Shown one piece after another: positions 29,340 through 39,278 of a stretch of 64,000 nucleotides of DNA (its first letter is position 1; every line of letters starts with the position of its first letter). This stretch comes from Lachnospiraceae bacterium C1.1. Its GTDB lineage: Bacteria; Bacillota; Clostridia; Lachnospirales; Lachnospiraceae. The position numbers and the translations under genes are program-made. The notes under the pieces were generated by a model. That model had not been told where the DNA came from, did not search any database, and saw nothing but the letters and a program-made list of their open reading frames with translations. The stretch is from contig JAUISW010000001.1 in NCBI GenBank assembly GCA_030434875.1, forward strand, positions 507,501 through 571,500, written 5' to 3'.

Positions 29340-30548
29340 ATGCAGGCATTTTTGATACTTGAGGATGGAATGGTATTTGAAGGTGTTTCAATAGGCTCAA
29401 CACGCGAGATAATCAGTGAGATAGTCTTTAATACATCAATGACAGGATACCTTGAAGTCCTTACAGATCCGTCTTATGCGGGACAGGCAGTATGCATGAC
29501 ATACCCGCTTATAGGAAACTACGGAGTATGCTACAGTGACATGGAATCATTAAAGGGCTGGCCAGATGGCTTTATAGTCCGCGAACTTTCAAGAAATGAA
29601 AGTAATTTCAGGTCTGAGGATACAATACAGAATTTTCTTTTGAAAAATGATATTCCTGGAATTGCAGGAATAGATACCAGAGCTCTGACTAAAATACTTC
29701 GCGAGAAGGGTACGATGAACGGTATGATCACAACAGACAGCTCGTATGCTTCAAGAATGGAAGAGATAAAGGCAAAGCTCAAGGAGTATAAGACAGGAGA
29801 TGTTGTTTCAAAAGTAAGCTGTGAAAGCAGATATCAGCTTGAACCTTCAAAGACAATGGAGGAGAACGGAACAGACGCGGGCAGGGTAATTGCCAGAAGC
29901 TCCATAGTCGAGAAGCCTGCAGTTCCGGAAAGAGTTCCGAATTATGTGAAAGAGCTCAATGGCAGCGGTCTTAAGGTGGCAATTCTGGATGTTGGAATGA
30001 AAAAGGACATCGCATTGAATCTTGCAAGAAGAGGATGTGCAGTTACTGTATTTCCATCTAAGACAAAGGCTGATGAAATTATAGCTTTTAATCCTGATGG
30101 AATAATGATCTCCAACGGTCCTGGCGATCCGAAGGATTGTGCAGACATTATAGAAGAGATAAAGAAGCTTTATAATACGGATATTCCGATATTTGCAATT
30201 TGTCTCGGACACCAGCTCATGGCACTGGCAACCGGTGCAGATACGCATAAGCTTAAATATGGTCACAGAGGAGCAAATCATCCGGTAAAGGATCTGGAGA
30301 CAGGAAGAGTATATATCTCTTCTCAGAATCATGGCTATGTAGTTGATGCGGAACGTATGGACAGCAGTGTTGCGGTTCCGGCGTTCATTAATGTTAATGA
30401 TGGAACAAATGAAGGTTTGAAGTATGTAAATAAAAATATCTTTACGGTTCAGTTCCATCCGGAAGCGTGTGCAGGTCCTATGGATACAGCATATCTTTTT
30501 GACAGATTTATAGAAATGATGAAAACAAGCAGAAAGGACAGATTTTAA
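29340..30548 (+). CDS. carA: Carbamoyl-phosphate synthase, glutaminase (small) subunit
   Basis: Releases ammonia from glutamine for carbamoyl phosphate synthesis, feeding pyrimidine and arginine pathways. The 402-residue chain has the CarA N-terminal domain (IVFNTSMTGYLEVLTDPSYA near 27-46) and a class I amidotransferase domain with the Cys nucleophile in FAICLGHQLMAL near 285 and His-Glu in VQFHPEACAGP near 375. Between the domains the linker (about 165-205) is longer and more charged than usual. TTAGGAGATTTGTA precedes the ATG. It is 2 nt from carB, so the pair is an operon. A weak TTGACA at 29295 could be part of its promoter. Confidence 0.96.
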   Translation: MQAFLILEDGMVFEGVSIGSTREIISEIVFNTSMTGYLEVLTDPSYAGQAVCMTYPLIGNYGVCYSDMESLKGWPDGFIVRELSRNESNFRSEDTIQNFLLKNDIPGIAGIDTRALTKILREKGTMNGMITTDSSYASRMEEIKAKLKEYKTGDVVSKVSCESRYQLEPSKTMEENGTDAGRVIARSSIVEKPAVPERVPNYVKELNGSGLKVAILDVGMKKDIALNLARRGCAVTVFPSKTKADEIIAFNPDGIMISNGPGDPKDCADIIEEIKKLYNTDIPIFAICLGHQLMALATGADTHKLKYGHRGANHPVKDLETGRVYISSQNHGYVVDAERMDSSVAVPAFINVNDGTNEGLKYVNKNIFTVQFHPEACAGPMDTAYLFDRFIEMMKTSRKDRF

Positions 30549-30550
30549 CA

Positions 30551-33500
30551 ATGCCAAGAAATAATGATATTCGTAAGGTCTTAGTTATAGGTTCGGGACC
30601 GATTGTAATTGGTCAGGCAGCAGAATTTGATTATGCCGGAACTCAGGCCTGCCGCTCGCTCAAAGAAGAAGGCGTTGAAGTATGTCTTGTCAATTCTAAC
30701 CCTGCAACGATCATGACAGATAAGGAAATCGCGGATGAGGTTTATATTGAGCCTTTAACGTCTAAAATGCTCAGGGAGATCATCATAAAGGAAAAGCCGG
30801 ACAGTATTCTTCCTACACTTGGAGGACAGGCAGGACTTAACCTCGGAATGGAACTTGCAGAGTCCGGTTTCTTAGATGAGCAGGGAGTAAGGCTCATCGG
30901 AACGACAGCAGCAACTATCAAAAAGGCTGAGGACAGACTGGAATTCAAGGAGACAATGGAGAAGATCGGTGAGCCGGTTGCACCTTCTCTTGTTGTTGAA
31001 AATGTTGAAGACGGTGTGGAGTTCTCACGTAAGATAGGTTATCCTGTAGTTCTCCGCCCTGCATATACACTTGGAGGATCCGGCGGCGGTATTGCAAATA
31101 ACGAGGCTGAGCTTCGTGAGATACTTGAAAATGGAATAAGACTTTCCAGAGTAGGACAGGTGCTTGTTGAGCGCTGCATTTCAGGCTGGAAAGAAATTGA
31201 GTACGAAGTAATGAGAGATGCTGCAGGCAATAAAATTACTGTCTGCAACATGGAAAATATCGATCCCGTAGGAGTTCATACCGGAGATTCAATAGTAGTT
31301 GCTCCGAGCCAGACTCTTTCTGATAAAGAGTATCAGATGCTCAGAACTTCAGCCCTTAATATCATTGAGGAGCTTAAAATAACAGGTGGATGTAATGTGC
31401 AGTTTGCACTTCATCCTAATTCATTTGAATATTGTGTAATCGAGGTAAACCCGAGAGTTTCGCGTTCTTCGGCTCTTGCATCAAAGGCTACGGGTTATCC
31501 GATCGCTAAGGTTGCAGCTAAGATCGCCCTTGGATATAACCTTGATGAGATCAAAAATGCGATCACAAAGAAGACTTGTGCTTGCTTCGAGCCTGCACTT
31601 GACTACTGTGTAGTAAAAATACCGAGACTGCCTTTCGATAAATTTATCACTGCAAAACGTACTCTTACAACGCAGATGAAGGCTACCGGTGAGGTTATGG
31701 CACTTGGAAACTGCTTTGAAGCAGCTCTGATGAAGGCTATACGTTCACTCGAACAGCATGTTGACTGCCTCTTAAGCTATGATTTCTCAGCACTTTCAGA
31801 GGAACAGCTCTTAAAGAGACTTGAGGTAGTAGACGACCAGAGAATTTATGTAATAGCTGAGGCTGTAAGAAGAAAGATCAGCTATAAGACAATTCATGAG
31901 ATCACAAAAGTTGACCTTTGGTTTATAGATAAGATAGCCATCATCACAGAGATGGAAGCAAGGCTTAAATCAGGCGAAAAGACCGTAGAGCTTTTGAGAG
32001 AAGCAAAGAGGATCGGATTTCCTGATTCAGTAATTGCAAGGCTCAGCGGTACATCTGAAAATGAAGTCAGAGCAGTACGTGTACAGAATGATATCGTTGC
32101 ATCCTTTAAGATGGTTGATACCTGTGCAGCCGAGTTTGAAGCTGCAACACCTTATTTCTATTCCGTTTACGGAGGAGAAGATGAGAGCGGCGAGGTAACA
32201 TCTACAGGTAAGAAAAAAATACTTGTACTTGGTTCGGGACCTATAAGGATCGGTCAGGGTATTGAATTTGATTTCTGCTCTGTTCATGCAACCTGGGCAT
32301 TTTCAAAGGCCGGATATGAGACAATTATCATAAATAATAACCCGGAAACCGTTTCAACTGACTTTGATATTGCTGATAAGCTTTATTTCGAGCCTCTTAC
32401 AGAGGAAGATGTAGCGAATGTCGTTAATGTTGAGAAACCTGACGGAGCTGTAGTTCAGTTCGGTGGACAGACAGCTATCAAGCTTACAGAAGCATTAATG
32501 AGAATGGGTGTTCCCATCCTTGGAACAAGTGCTGAAAATGTAGATAAGGCAGAGGACAGAGAGCTCTTTGATGAAGTTCTTGCTGCAACAGGTATCAAAC
32601 GTCCTGCAGGTCATACCGTATATACAGCGGATGAGGCTGTAAGAGCAGCAAATGACCTTGGATATCCGGTACTTGTACGTCCTTCATACGTACTTGGCGG
32701 TCAGGGCATGAGAATTGCCTTTAACGATGATGAGATACATGAATTTATTGGTATCATTAACAGAATCGCTCAGGATCATCCTATTCTTGTCGATAAATAC
32801 ATGATGGGTAAAGAAATCGAGGTCGATGCCGTATGCGATGGCACAGATATTCTTATCCCGGGTATAATGGAGCATATTGAGAGAGCCGGAATCCATTCCG
32901 GAGACTCAATCTCTGTTTACCCCGCGCAGTCAATATCAGACGGAGTAAAGGCTACGATCGCTGAATATACAAAGAGGCTTGCGAGAGCACTGAATGTTGT
33001 AGGTATGATAAATATCCAGTTTATCGCAATGGGCGAGGAAGTATACTGTATCGAGGTAAATCCCCGTTCATCCAGAACTGTTCCCTACATCAGCAAGGTT
33101 ACGGGAATCCCGATCGTTGATATCGCGACGAGGGCTATTCTCGGTGAGTCAATAAGATCACTTGGTTATGAGCCGGGGCTTCAGCCTGAGGCAGATTACT
33201 TTGCGATCAAGATGCCGGTATTCTCTTTTGAGAAGATCTATGGAGCTGAGATCAGCCTTGGACCTGAGATGAAATCCACAGGTGAGTGCCTTGGTATTTC
33301 AAAGGATTATAACGAAGCACTTTATAAGGCATTCCTTGGAGCAGGCATTAAGCTTCCTAAGTATAAGCAGGTTATCATAACAGTTAAGGATACCGATAAG
33401 AGTGAGGTCGTTGATATTGCAAGAAGATTTGACAGGCTTGGATATACGATCTATGCAACACGTTCGACTGCAAAGGCGATCGGAGAAAACGGAATTCCGG

Positions 33501-33775
33501 TTCGTCGTGTAAACAAGCTTTCACAGGAAAGTCCTACGGTAATGGATCTTATTTTAGGACACAGGATCGATCTCATAATCGATACACCTACACAGGGATT
33601 CGATAAGAGAAGAGACGGTTTCCTTATAAGGCGTACTGCGATCGAGACAGGTGTTAATGTATTTACTTCCATCGATACAGCAGCAGCTCTGCTTACAAGC
33701 ATGGAGAACGAAAAAGCAAATCTTTTCCCGCTGCCTATAGATATTGCAAAAGTGGCAAGAAGAGGTAAGGCTTAA
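30551..33775 (+). CDS. carB: Carbamoyl-phosphate synthase, large subunit
   Basis: Makes carbamoyl phosphate from bicarbonate, ammonia and two ATP. The 1074-residue length is typical. Two homologous ATP-grasp halves are visible, starting with VLVIGSGPIVIGQAAEFDYA near residue 11 and ILVLGSGPIRIGQGIEFDF near 557. The matching metal-binding segments are IEVNPRVSRSSALASKATGY near 298 and IEVNPRSSRTVPYISKVTG near 835. The C-terminal MGS-like allosteric domain (from about 935) contains IDLIIDTPTQGFDKRRDG. It follows carA by 2 nt and ends before a large hairpin. Confidence 0.97.
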   Translation: MPRNNDIRKVLVIGSGPIVIGQAAEFDYAGTQACRSLKEEGVEVCLVNSNPATIMTDKEIADEVYIEPLTSKMLREIIIKEKPDSILPTLGGQAGLNLGMELAESGFLDEQGVRLIGTTAATIKKAEDRLEFKETMEKIGEPVAPSLVVENVEDGVEFSRKIGYPVVLRPAYTLGGSGGGIANNEAELREILENGIRLSRVGQVLVERCISGWKEIEYEVMRDAAGNKITVCNMENIDPVGVHTGDSIVVAPSQTLSDKEYQMLRTSALNIIEELKITGGCNVQFALHPNSFEYCVIEVNPRVSRSSALASKATGYPIAKVAAKIALGYNLDEIKNAITKKTCACFEPALDYCVVKIPRLPFDKFITAKRTLTTQMKATGEVMALGNCFEAALMKAIRSLEQHVDCLLSYDFSALSEEQLLKRLEVVDDQRIYVIAEAVRRKISYKTIHEITKVDLWFIDKIAIITEMEARLKSGEKTVELLREAKRIGFPDSVIARLSGTSENEVRAVRVQNDIVASFKMVDTCAAEFEAATPYFYSVYGGEDESGEVTSTGKKKILVLGSGPIRIGQGIEFDFCSVHATWAFSKAGYETIIINNNPETVSTDFDIADKLYFEPLTEEDVANVVNVEKPDGAVVQFGGQTAIKLTEALMRMGVPILGTSAENVDKAEDRELFDEVLAATGIKRPAGHTVYTADEAVRAANDLGYPVLVRPSYVLGGQGMRIAFNDDEIHEFIGIINRIAQDHPILVDKYMMGKEIEVDAVCDGTDILIPGIMEHIERAGIHSGDSISVYPAQSISDGVKATIAEYTKRLARALNVVGMINIQFIAMGEEVYCIEVNPRSSRTVPYISKVTGIPIVDIATRAILGESIRSLGYEPGLQPEADYFAIKMPVFSFEKIYGAEISLGPEMKSTGECLGISKDYNEALYKAFLGAGIKLPKYKQVIITVKDTDKSEVVDIARRFDRLGYTIYATRSTAKAIGENGIPVRRVNKLSQESPTVMDLILGHRIDLIIDTPTQGFDKRRDGFLIRRTAIETGVNVFTSIDTAAALLTSMENEKANLFPLPIDIAKVARRGKA

Positions 33776-33799
33776 GAGTATATAGGGTTTTAGAATGAA

Positions 33800-33871
33800 A
33801 AAAGACCTTGAAATTGTTTCTTTAGATAGGTAAAATATTGCCTGTGTATAGAAACATTTTCAAAGGTCTTA
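33800..33871 (+). terminator. Large hairpin after carB
   Basis: AAGACCTTGAAAttGTTTCT (from 33801) and AGAAACATTTTCAAAGGTCTT (ending 33870) pair imperfectly over about 20 bp with a 26-nt inner loop. A probable terminator, although the T run is weak. Confidence 0.65.
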
Positions 33872-33893
33872 ATTATTGAAACGGAATAAATAA

Positions 33894-34508
33894 GTGAATA
33901 AGAGAAATTACAGCAAAGAGCTCGATAAGCTGATCGAAAGCTTTAAGCCTGACGAGGCTAAGCCTAAGCTTTTGCTGCATGTATGCTGCGCTCCCTGTTC
34001 CAGTTATTGTCTGGAATATTTAGAGCCGCACTTTGATATCACGGTATTTTTCTATAATCCGAATATAGATTCGGAGGCTGAATATATCAAGCGTGCAGAG
34101 GAACTTAGGCGATTTGTTAAGGAGTCAGGTGTTAAAGCTCAGATAATCATAAAAGATTATGATTCAAAACCTTTTTATGAAATGGCTCGCGGACTCGAAA
34201 AGGTGCCCGAGGGCGGCGAAAGATGTTTTAGCTGTTATGAACTCAGAATGAGAGAAGCGGCAGCTTATGCAGCTGAAAATGGCTTTGACTATTTTACAAC
34301 AACACTTTCAATAAGCCCATTAAAGAATTCAACAAAAATCAATGATATAGGAGAGATGCTTTCTGGTATATACGGAGTAAAGCACCTTCCTTCTGATTTT
34401 AAGAAAAAAGAAGGTTATAAGCGTTCGATCGAGTTATCAAGAGAATATAATCTATATAGGCAGAACTATTGCGGCTGCGTATATTCCAAAAGGGAAGAAA
34501 CAGTCTGA
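33894..34508 (+). CDS. queH: Epoxyqueuosine reductase QueH
   Basis: Last step of queuosine tRNA modification: reduces epoxyqueuosine at the wobble base. The protein has 204 residues and the QueH (formerly DUF208) cysteine pattern: HVCCAPCSSYCLEYL at about 29-43, ERCFSCYELRM near 105 and NYCGCVYS near 192. Together these supply the iron-sulfur cluster and metal-site cysteines. The start is GTG with a poor ribosome binding site, so low expression is likely. It is not homologous to the cobalamin-dependent QueG. It may be cotranscribed with argS, which begins 39 nt later. Confidence 0.93.
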   Translation: MNKRNYSKELDKLIESFKPDEAKPKLLLHVCCAPCSSYCLEYLEPHFDITVFFYNPNIDSEAEYIKRAEELRRFVKESGVKAQIIIKDYDSKPFYEMARGLEKVPEGGERCFSCYELRMREAAAYAAENGFDYFTTTLSISPLKNSTKINDIGEMLSGIYGVKHLPSDFKKKEGYKRSIELSREYNLYRQNYCGCVYSKREETV

Positions 34509-34547
34509 AGTTTAAGATAGAAAGAATATTTGGAGAATCAAGAAATA

Positions 34548-36320
34548 ATGCAGAATTTAACGGATTTATTGACAAAAGAAGTCGGTGCTGCTTTTGAAGC
34601 AGCGGGATTTGACAGGGAACTGGGAAAAGTAGGACTTTCCAATAGACCTGACCTTTGTGAATTTCAGTGCAACGGAGCTATGGCCGGCGCAAAGAAACTT
34701 CATAAAAATCCCTTTGACATAGCCGAGGCTGTAGTTAAGGAGTTGGCTGATTCTAAATACTTTTCTTCGGTGGAAGCTGTAAGACCGGGATTTTTGAATA
34801 TGAAACTGAATCCTTCATATTTACGTGAATATTTAACTGCTATGGATGCAGATGAGCGACTTGGACTTGAAACTTCCGGAAATAAAAGAAAGATCGTTAT
34901 AGATTACGGCGGACCAAATGTAGCAAAGCCGCTTCATATAGGACATCTTCGTTCAGCTATTATCGGTGAGAGTGTTAAAAGACTTGCAAGACTCATGGGT
35001 CATGATGTAACAAGTGATGTGCATCTTGGTGACTGGGGTCTTCAGATGGGACTTATAATCACTGAACTTAAAGAGAGAAAGCCTGATCTTCCGTATTTTG
35101 ATGAGAGTTTTGAAGGTGACTATCCTGAGGAAGCACCTTTTACACTGTCAGAGCTTGAGGAGATCTATCCTACAGCATCCGGCAAATCAAAGGAAGATGA
35201 AGATTTCAAAAATGCCGCTATGGATGCTACATTTAAGCTTCAGCACGGAGACAGGGGATACAGAGCACTCTGGAAACATATTATAAATATTTCCGTAGCA
35301 GACCTTAAGAAAAACTACAGTAATCTTAATGTTGACTTTGATCTCTGGAAGGGTGAATCAGACGCTGATCCATATATTCCGGATATGGTCGAGAAAATGA
35401 AAAAAGACGGCTTTGCATATGAAAGTCAGGGAGCTTTGGTAGTTGATGTCGCAGAAGAGAGCGATACAAAGGAAGTTCCTCCATGCATGATCCTTAAATC
35501 TGACGGAGCAGCTCTTTATACGACAACAGATCTTGCAACACTTGTTGAAAGAGAGAAAGATTTCAAGCCGGATCAGGTTATTTATGTAGTTGATAAGAGA
35601 CAGTCACTGCATTTTGTACAGGTATTCAGATGTTCAAAGAAGACAGGAATTGTTCCTGAGGATACAAAGCTTGATTTCCTTGGATTCGGTACAATGAACG
35701 GAAAGGACGGAAAGCCATTTAAGACCCGTGCGGGCGGAGTAATGAGACTTGAAAATCTCATAGCCGATGTTAACGAAGAAATGCTTAAGAAGATGACAGA
35801 CAGTGATTCTATCGAGCTTTCTGAAGAAGAGGCAAAGGAGACCGCAAAGATAGTTGCTTTAAGTGCTATCAAATACGGTGATCTTTCAAATCAGGCATCA
35901 AAAGATTATGTATTTGATATAGATAAATTTACATCATTTGAGGGTAATACAGGTCCTTATATAATGTATACCATGGTAAGAATTAAGTCGATCCTTCGTA
36001 AATATGCCGAGAATGGCGGAAAGAGTGAAGGACTTTCCATAAATGAACCGATATCTGAAGAAGAGAGAGCACTTATGCTTACTGAGGCACAGTACAGTGC
36101 GGTTATGAGTGGTGCATTTGAAGAACTTGCTCCACACAGGATATGTGCATATATCTATGAATTAGCAAATAATTTCAATAGATTTTATCATGGAACAAAG
36201 ATCTTGTCTGAAACAGACGATAAGAAGAAGGAAGGCTGGATCGCATTATTGAAGTTCAGTCTTAAGATATTGGAATCCTGCATAGACGTTCTCGGAATGG
36301 AGGCTCCGGAACGTATGTGA
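34548..36320 (+). CDS. argS: Arginyl-tRNA synthetase
   Basis: Charges tRNA-Arg. Class I synthetase of 590 residues. The N-terminal Add-1 domain (about 1-110) is followed by the HIGH motif in PNVAKPLHIGHLRSAIIGES near 124. The KMSKS region is replaced by the Arg-enzyme form FKTRAGGVMRLENL near 395, as in many ArgRS. The C-terminal anticodon-binding DALR domain ends with the usual RICAYIYELANNFNRFYH segment near 535. ATG 34548 is chosen because GGAG precedes it by 12 nt; an upstream in-frame TTG at 34530 has no such site. The spacing is long, so the exact start is uncertain. Confidence 0.95.
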   Translation: MQNLTDLLTKEVGAAFEAAGFDRELGKVGLSNRPDLCEFQCNGAMAGAKKLHKNPFDIAEAVVKELADSKYFSSVEAVRPGFLNMKLNPSYLREYLTAMDADERLGLETSGNKRKIVIDYGGPNVAKPLHIGHLRSAIIGESVKRLARLMGHDVTSDVHLGDWGLQMGLIITELKERKPDLPYFDESFEGDYPEEAPFTLSELEEIYPTASGKSKEDEDFKNAAMDATFKLQHGDRGYRALWKHIINISVADLKKNYSNLNVDFDLWKGESDADPYIPDMVEKMKKDGFAYESQGALVVDVAEESDTKEVPPCMILKSDGAALYTTTDLATLVEREKDFKPDQVIYVVDKRQSLHFVQVFRCSKKTGIVPEDTKLDFLGFGTMNGKDGKPFKTRAGGVMRLENLIADVNEEMLKKMTDSDSIELSEEEAKETAKIVALSAIKYGDLSNQASKDYVFDIDKFTSFEGNTGPYIMYTMVRIKSILRKYAENGGKSEGLSINEPISEEERALMLTEAQYSAVMSGAFEELAPHRICAYIYELANNFNRFYHGTKILSETDDKKKEGWIALLKFSLKILESCIDVLGMEAPERM

Positions 36321-36333
36321 TAATCTGGATTGT

Positions 36334-36361
36334 GCGGCGGTAGTCGGGGTACTGCCGCCGT
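36334..36361 (+). terminator. Hairpin after argS
   Basis: GCGGCGGTAG and CTGCCGCCG pair as a GC-rich stem just after the argS stop codon. No clear T run follows. Confidence 0.55.
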
Positions 36362-36695
36362 ACAGCAGATATTCAGGTTCAATCTAAATTGTTATTTTTA
36401 TTTATTTGAGGTAAATATGTGGGGAGAGTATTAATAAGGGGTTCTAAAGCATTTCCATATTAAGTTGATTCACAGCTTTATCACATTTTCATCAATTTCT
36501 CCACAAATTTATAAACTAATATTTATACGTTACTGCATGAGCGGTAACGGGGGTGGTGCTGTAAAAAATTACAGACCGTTTATGTAAAAAGTTTGCAGTT
36601 CGGAAACTCTGCTTTTTGCAGAACTTTAGGATTGTAACCGGAAGAGTTCTTGTGTTGGTTTACAGCAAAGATCAATAAATTTAAGGAGGATCATA
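36362..36695. other. Upstream region of the efflux operon
   Basis: No gene seen. AT-rich sequence holds CTGTAAAAAATTACAG (near 36560), a perfect 6-bp inverted repeat, and a hairpin made by AAGTTTGCAG and CTGCTTTTTGCAGAACTTT (near 36590-36630). These may be regulator sites or leader structures of the operon that starts at 36696. No known riboswitch was recognised. Confidence 0.4.
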
Positions 36696-38528
36696 GTGAA
36701 ACTGAAAGCAGATGAAACTAAAATGTATACGCCTGACAGCGGCGTGCCAAAGTCATCTAATCCGGTTGGAAGATTTTTCAAGAAACAATGGAAAAAACTT
36801 CTGGCATTAGTGCTTGTTGCAGCTATTGGATTAGGTGCCTTTACCTGGTACAAGAATAAGAAAGCAAAAGAGGCAATGGAAGCGGCGAGATCTTCACAGA
36901 CTTTTGAAACTGTAACGAAGATGGATATAAGCAATTCTATAGCCGTAACAGGAACAATAGAGTCAGCTGAGAGCAGAACTGTCACGACGCTGGTTTCGGA
37001 TACAAAAGTACTATCTGTATCTGTAAACGTTGGTGATTATGTTAATGCCGGCGATGTTATTTGTACTTTCGATACATCAAGCATTGAGGATAAGATTGAA
37101 CGTCTTCAGAAAAAAATGAAGGTTGCCGAGGCACAGGATGCCATTGAAGAAGCTGAAGCTGCAAGAAAGCTTGCCAGAGCTGAGGCTGATTACTGGACAG
37201 ATGTTTCAGAGAACCAGATAAATGTTGATGCGGCAGTACGTGACTACGAGGCACAGGAAAGAGATATTGCCGATGCATCTACTGATCTCGAGGAAGCAAA
37301 GCAGGATTATGAAGATGCGCAGGATGACTATTCTTCGTATAAAAAGAAGGTAAAGAAGCTTAAAAATCTCATTGAAGACTATTATGAGTCGGGCGACAGC
37401 GCCTTAAGCGGGTCAGGATATAGCAGTATTGATGATGTAGAATCAGATTATGAAAGTTACAAAGATAAGCGCGATGATGCTGAAGATAATGTAACAACTT
37501 ACGAGAGAAAGATCGAAGATCTCGAAAGTTCTCTTACAGATACCACAGCTGCTATCTATGATTCACAGGATACCTATGATAAGGCTGTAAATTCCTTAAA
37601 TGATACGATGACAACAGATTATCGTGCGATCGAGGATGCCCAGTCAAATCTTGAAAGCGTACAGCTTGGAAATCAGACTACGAATGATGATAACCAGCAG
37701 ACACTTGAGGATTATCAGGAGCAGCTTGAAGACTGTGTAGTAGTAGCTCCCATATATGGTGTTATCACAAGCCTTTCCGTAGAAGAAGGTGATGAGTATA
37801 CATCAAGTGCCAGCAGCTCACAGGAAGTCTGTGTTATTCAGGACGATACCTCCTATAAGGTATCGGGAGATGTTGATGAGTACGATATTTCATCAATATC
37901 TGTTAACCAGACAGCAGTTATAAAGACTGACGCTACAGGTGATGATGAACTTACAGGTGTAGTTACAAAGGTTTATCCTGTACCGGATTCAGATTCCTCA
38001 GATACAGCCTATGAGGTTGAGATAGACCTTGATGAGAGAGACAGCAGGATACGTATAGGTATGACGGCTGAGACCTCCATACTTACAGAATCAAGGACCG
38101 GCGTTCTTGCGGTTCCTTACAACTGCGTTGAAGAAGATGAAGATGGAAACACCTATGTATATGTTGTTGCTGACGGAGCTTCCGGAGCAGGATCTGCATC
38201 AGGCAACAAGGCATCTGCATCAGGAAATGCTCCTGCTGAGGCAGGTACAGACAGCAAGAAGCCTTCAGGAAAGAGCGAATCTGCAGATACAGGAATTCAG
38301 ACAAAGAAGGTTGCAGTAGAGACCGGACTTGAAACAGACTATTACACGGAAATTATTTCAGATGATATCAAGGAAGGAGATAAGGTTCTTGTCCCTGATA
38401 GTTCATCATCCTCGAGCAGCAGCGATTCATCTGACAGCGAGATGAATATGGGAATGATGGGCGGCGGAGCACCCGGCGGCGGTGGCGGTGGAGCACCCGG
38501 CGGCGGTGGCGGCGGAGGTCCTCACTGA
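36696..38528 (+). CDS. HlyD/MacA-type membrane fusion protein of an ABC exporter
   Basis: A 610-residue adaptor anchored by one N-terminal membrane helix (about 30-47, LLALVLVAAIGLGAFTWY). The first biotinyl-lipoyl half (VSVNVGDYVNAGDVICTFD) is at about 108-126. A long coiled coil (about 130-330) is rich in Glu, Asp, Lys and Ser. The second lipoyl half (ITSLSVEEGDEY) is near 355, followed by beta-barrel and membrane-proximal domains. The tail is unusual: a Ser run near 570, MNMGMMGG, then about 20 residues of almost only Gly with Pro, ending in His. The start is GTG behind AAGGAGGA. It heads an operon with the ATPase and permease. Confidence 0.9.
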   Translation: MKLKADETKMYTPDSGVPKSSNPVGRFFKKQWKKLLALVLVAAIGLGAFTWYKNKKAKEAMEAARSSQTFETVTKMDISNSIAVTGTIESAESRTVTTLVSDTKVLSVSVNVGDYVNAGDVICTFDTSSIEDKIERLQKKMKVAEAQDAIEEAEAARKLARAEADYWTDVSENQINVDAAVRDYEAQERDIADASTDLEEAKQDYEDAQDDYSSYKKKVKKLKNLIEDYYESGDSALSGSGYSSIDDVESDYESYKDKRDDAEDNVTTYERKIEDLESSLTDTTAAIYDSQDTYDKAVNSLNDTMTTDYRAIEDAQSNLESVQLGNQTTNDDNQQTLEDYQEQLEDCVVVAPIYGVITSLSVEEGDEYTSSASSSQEVCVIQDDTSYKVSGDVDEYDISSISVNQTAVIKTDATGDDELTGVVTKVYPVPDSDSSDTAYEVEIDLDERDSRIRIGMTAETSILTESRTGVLAVPYNCVEEDEDGNTYVYVVADGASGAGSASGNKASASGNAPAEAGTDSKKPSGKSESADTGIQTKKVAVETGLETDYYTEIISDDIKEGDKVLVPDSSSSSSSSDSSDSEMNMGMMGGGAPGGGGGGAPGGGGGGGPH

Positions 38529-38555
38529 TAACGATGAAAGGAGCTTGATTTATTT

Positions 38556-39278
38556 ATGAGCGAAAAAAAGCTGATCATTGACGCAAAGGACATATATAAG
38601 CGCTTTTACATCGGACAGCCTAACGAGCTGGAAATACTGCACGGTATAAGCCTTAAGGTTTATCAGGGCGAATTTGTTGCTATTGTCGGAGCTTCCGGCT
38701 CCGGCAAATCAACACTTATGAATATCATCGGGGTTCTCGATAAGCCTACTGAGGGAAAATATGAGCTTGACGGCGTGGACATCATGGCGGCAGCGGACAG
38801 TGAACTTTCGGATATCCGAAATCAGAAGATAGGATTTGTATTTCAGACCTATAATCTGATATCGAGAACTTCAGCATTAAAAAATGTAGAGCTTCCGATG
38901 CTTTACAGAGGAATACCCGGAAGAAAAAGAACCGAGAGAGCTAAAGAGCTCTTGAAGATGGTTGGTATGGACACTCGTATGCATCATACTCCGGATGAGC
39001 TTTCCGGTGGACAGAAACAGCGTGTGGCCATAGCCAGAGCAATGGCAAATGACCCTGCGATACTTCTTTGCGATGAGCCTACCGGAGCCCTGGACTCAAA
39101 GACAGGACGACTGGTAATGGATATTTTCCATCAGCTTAATGAAGAGCAGGGGAAAACGATCGTATTCATCACACACTCACCTGAGCTGGCAGAGGAATGC
39201 CAGAGGGTTCTGACACTTGCTGACGGCCAGTTTAAAGGAGAAAGAGAGGGAAGGACACATCATGATGCTGCTCTTTGA
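38556..39278 (+). CDS. ABC exporter ATPase, MacB/LolD-like
   Basis: Cytosolic nucleotide-binding subunit of 240 residues powering the exporter. Walker A is GASGSGKST near 46, the Q loop lies in FVFQTYNL, the signature is [16 protein letters not shown] near 149, Walker B is [13 protein letters not shown] near 170 and the switch His is in VFITHSPE near 208. The motif TGALD is typical of the LolD/MacB/FtsE group. AAAGGAG lies about 12 nt before the ATG. It overlaps the permease gene by 17 nt. Confidence 0.94.
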   Translation: MSEKKLIIDAKDIYKRFYIGQPNELEILHGISLKVYQGEFVAIVGASGSGKSTLMNIIGVLDKPTEGKYELDGVDIMAAADSELSDIRNQKIGFVFQTYNLISRTSALKNVELPMLYRGIPGRKRTERAKELLKMVGMDTRMHHTPDELSGGQKQRVAIARAMANDPAILLCDEPTGALDSKTGRLVMDIFHQLNEEQGKTIVFITHSPELAEECQRVLTLADGQFKGEREGRTHHDAAL

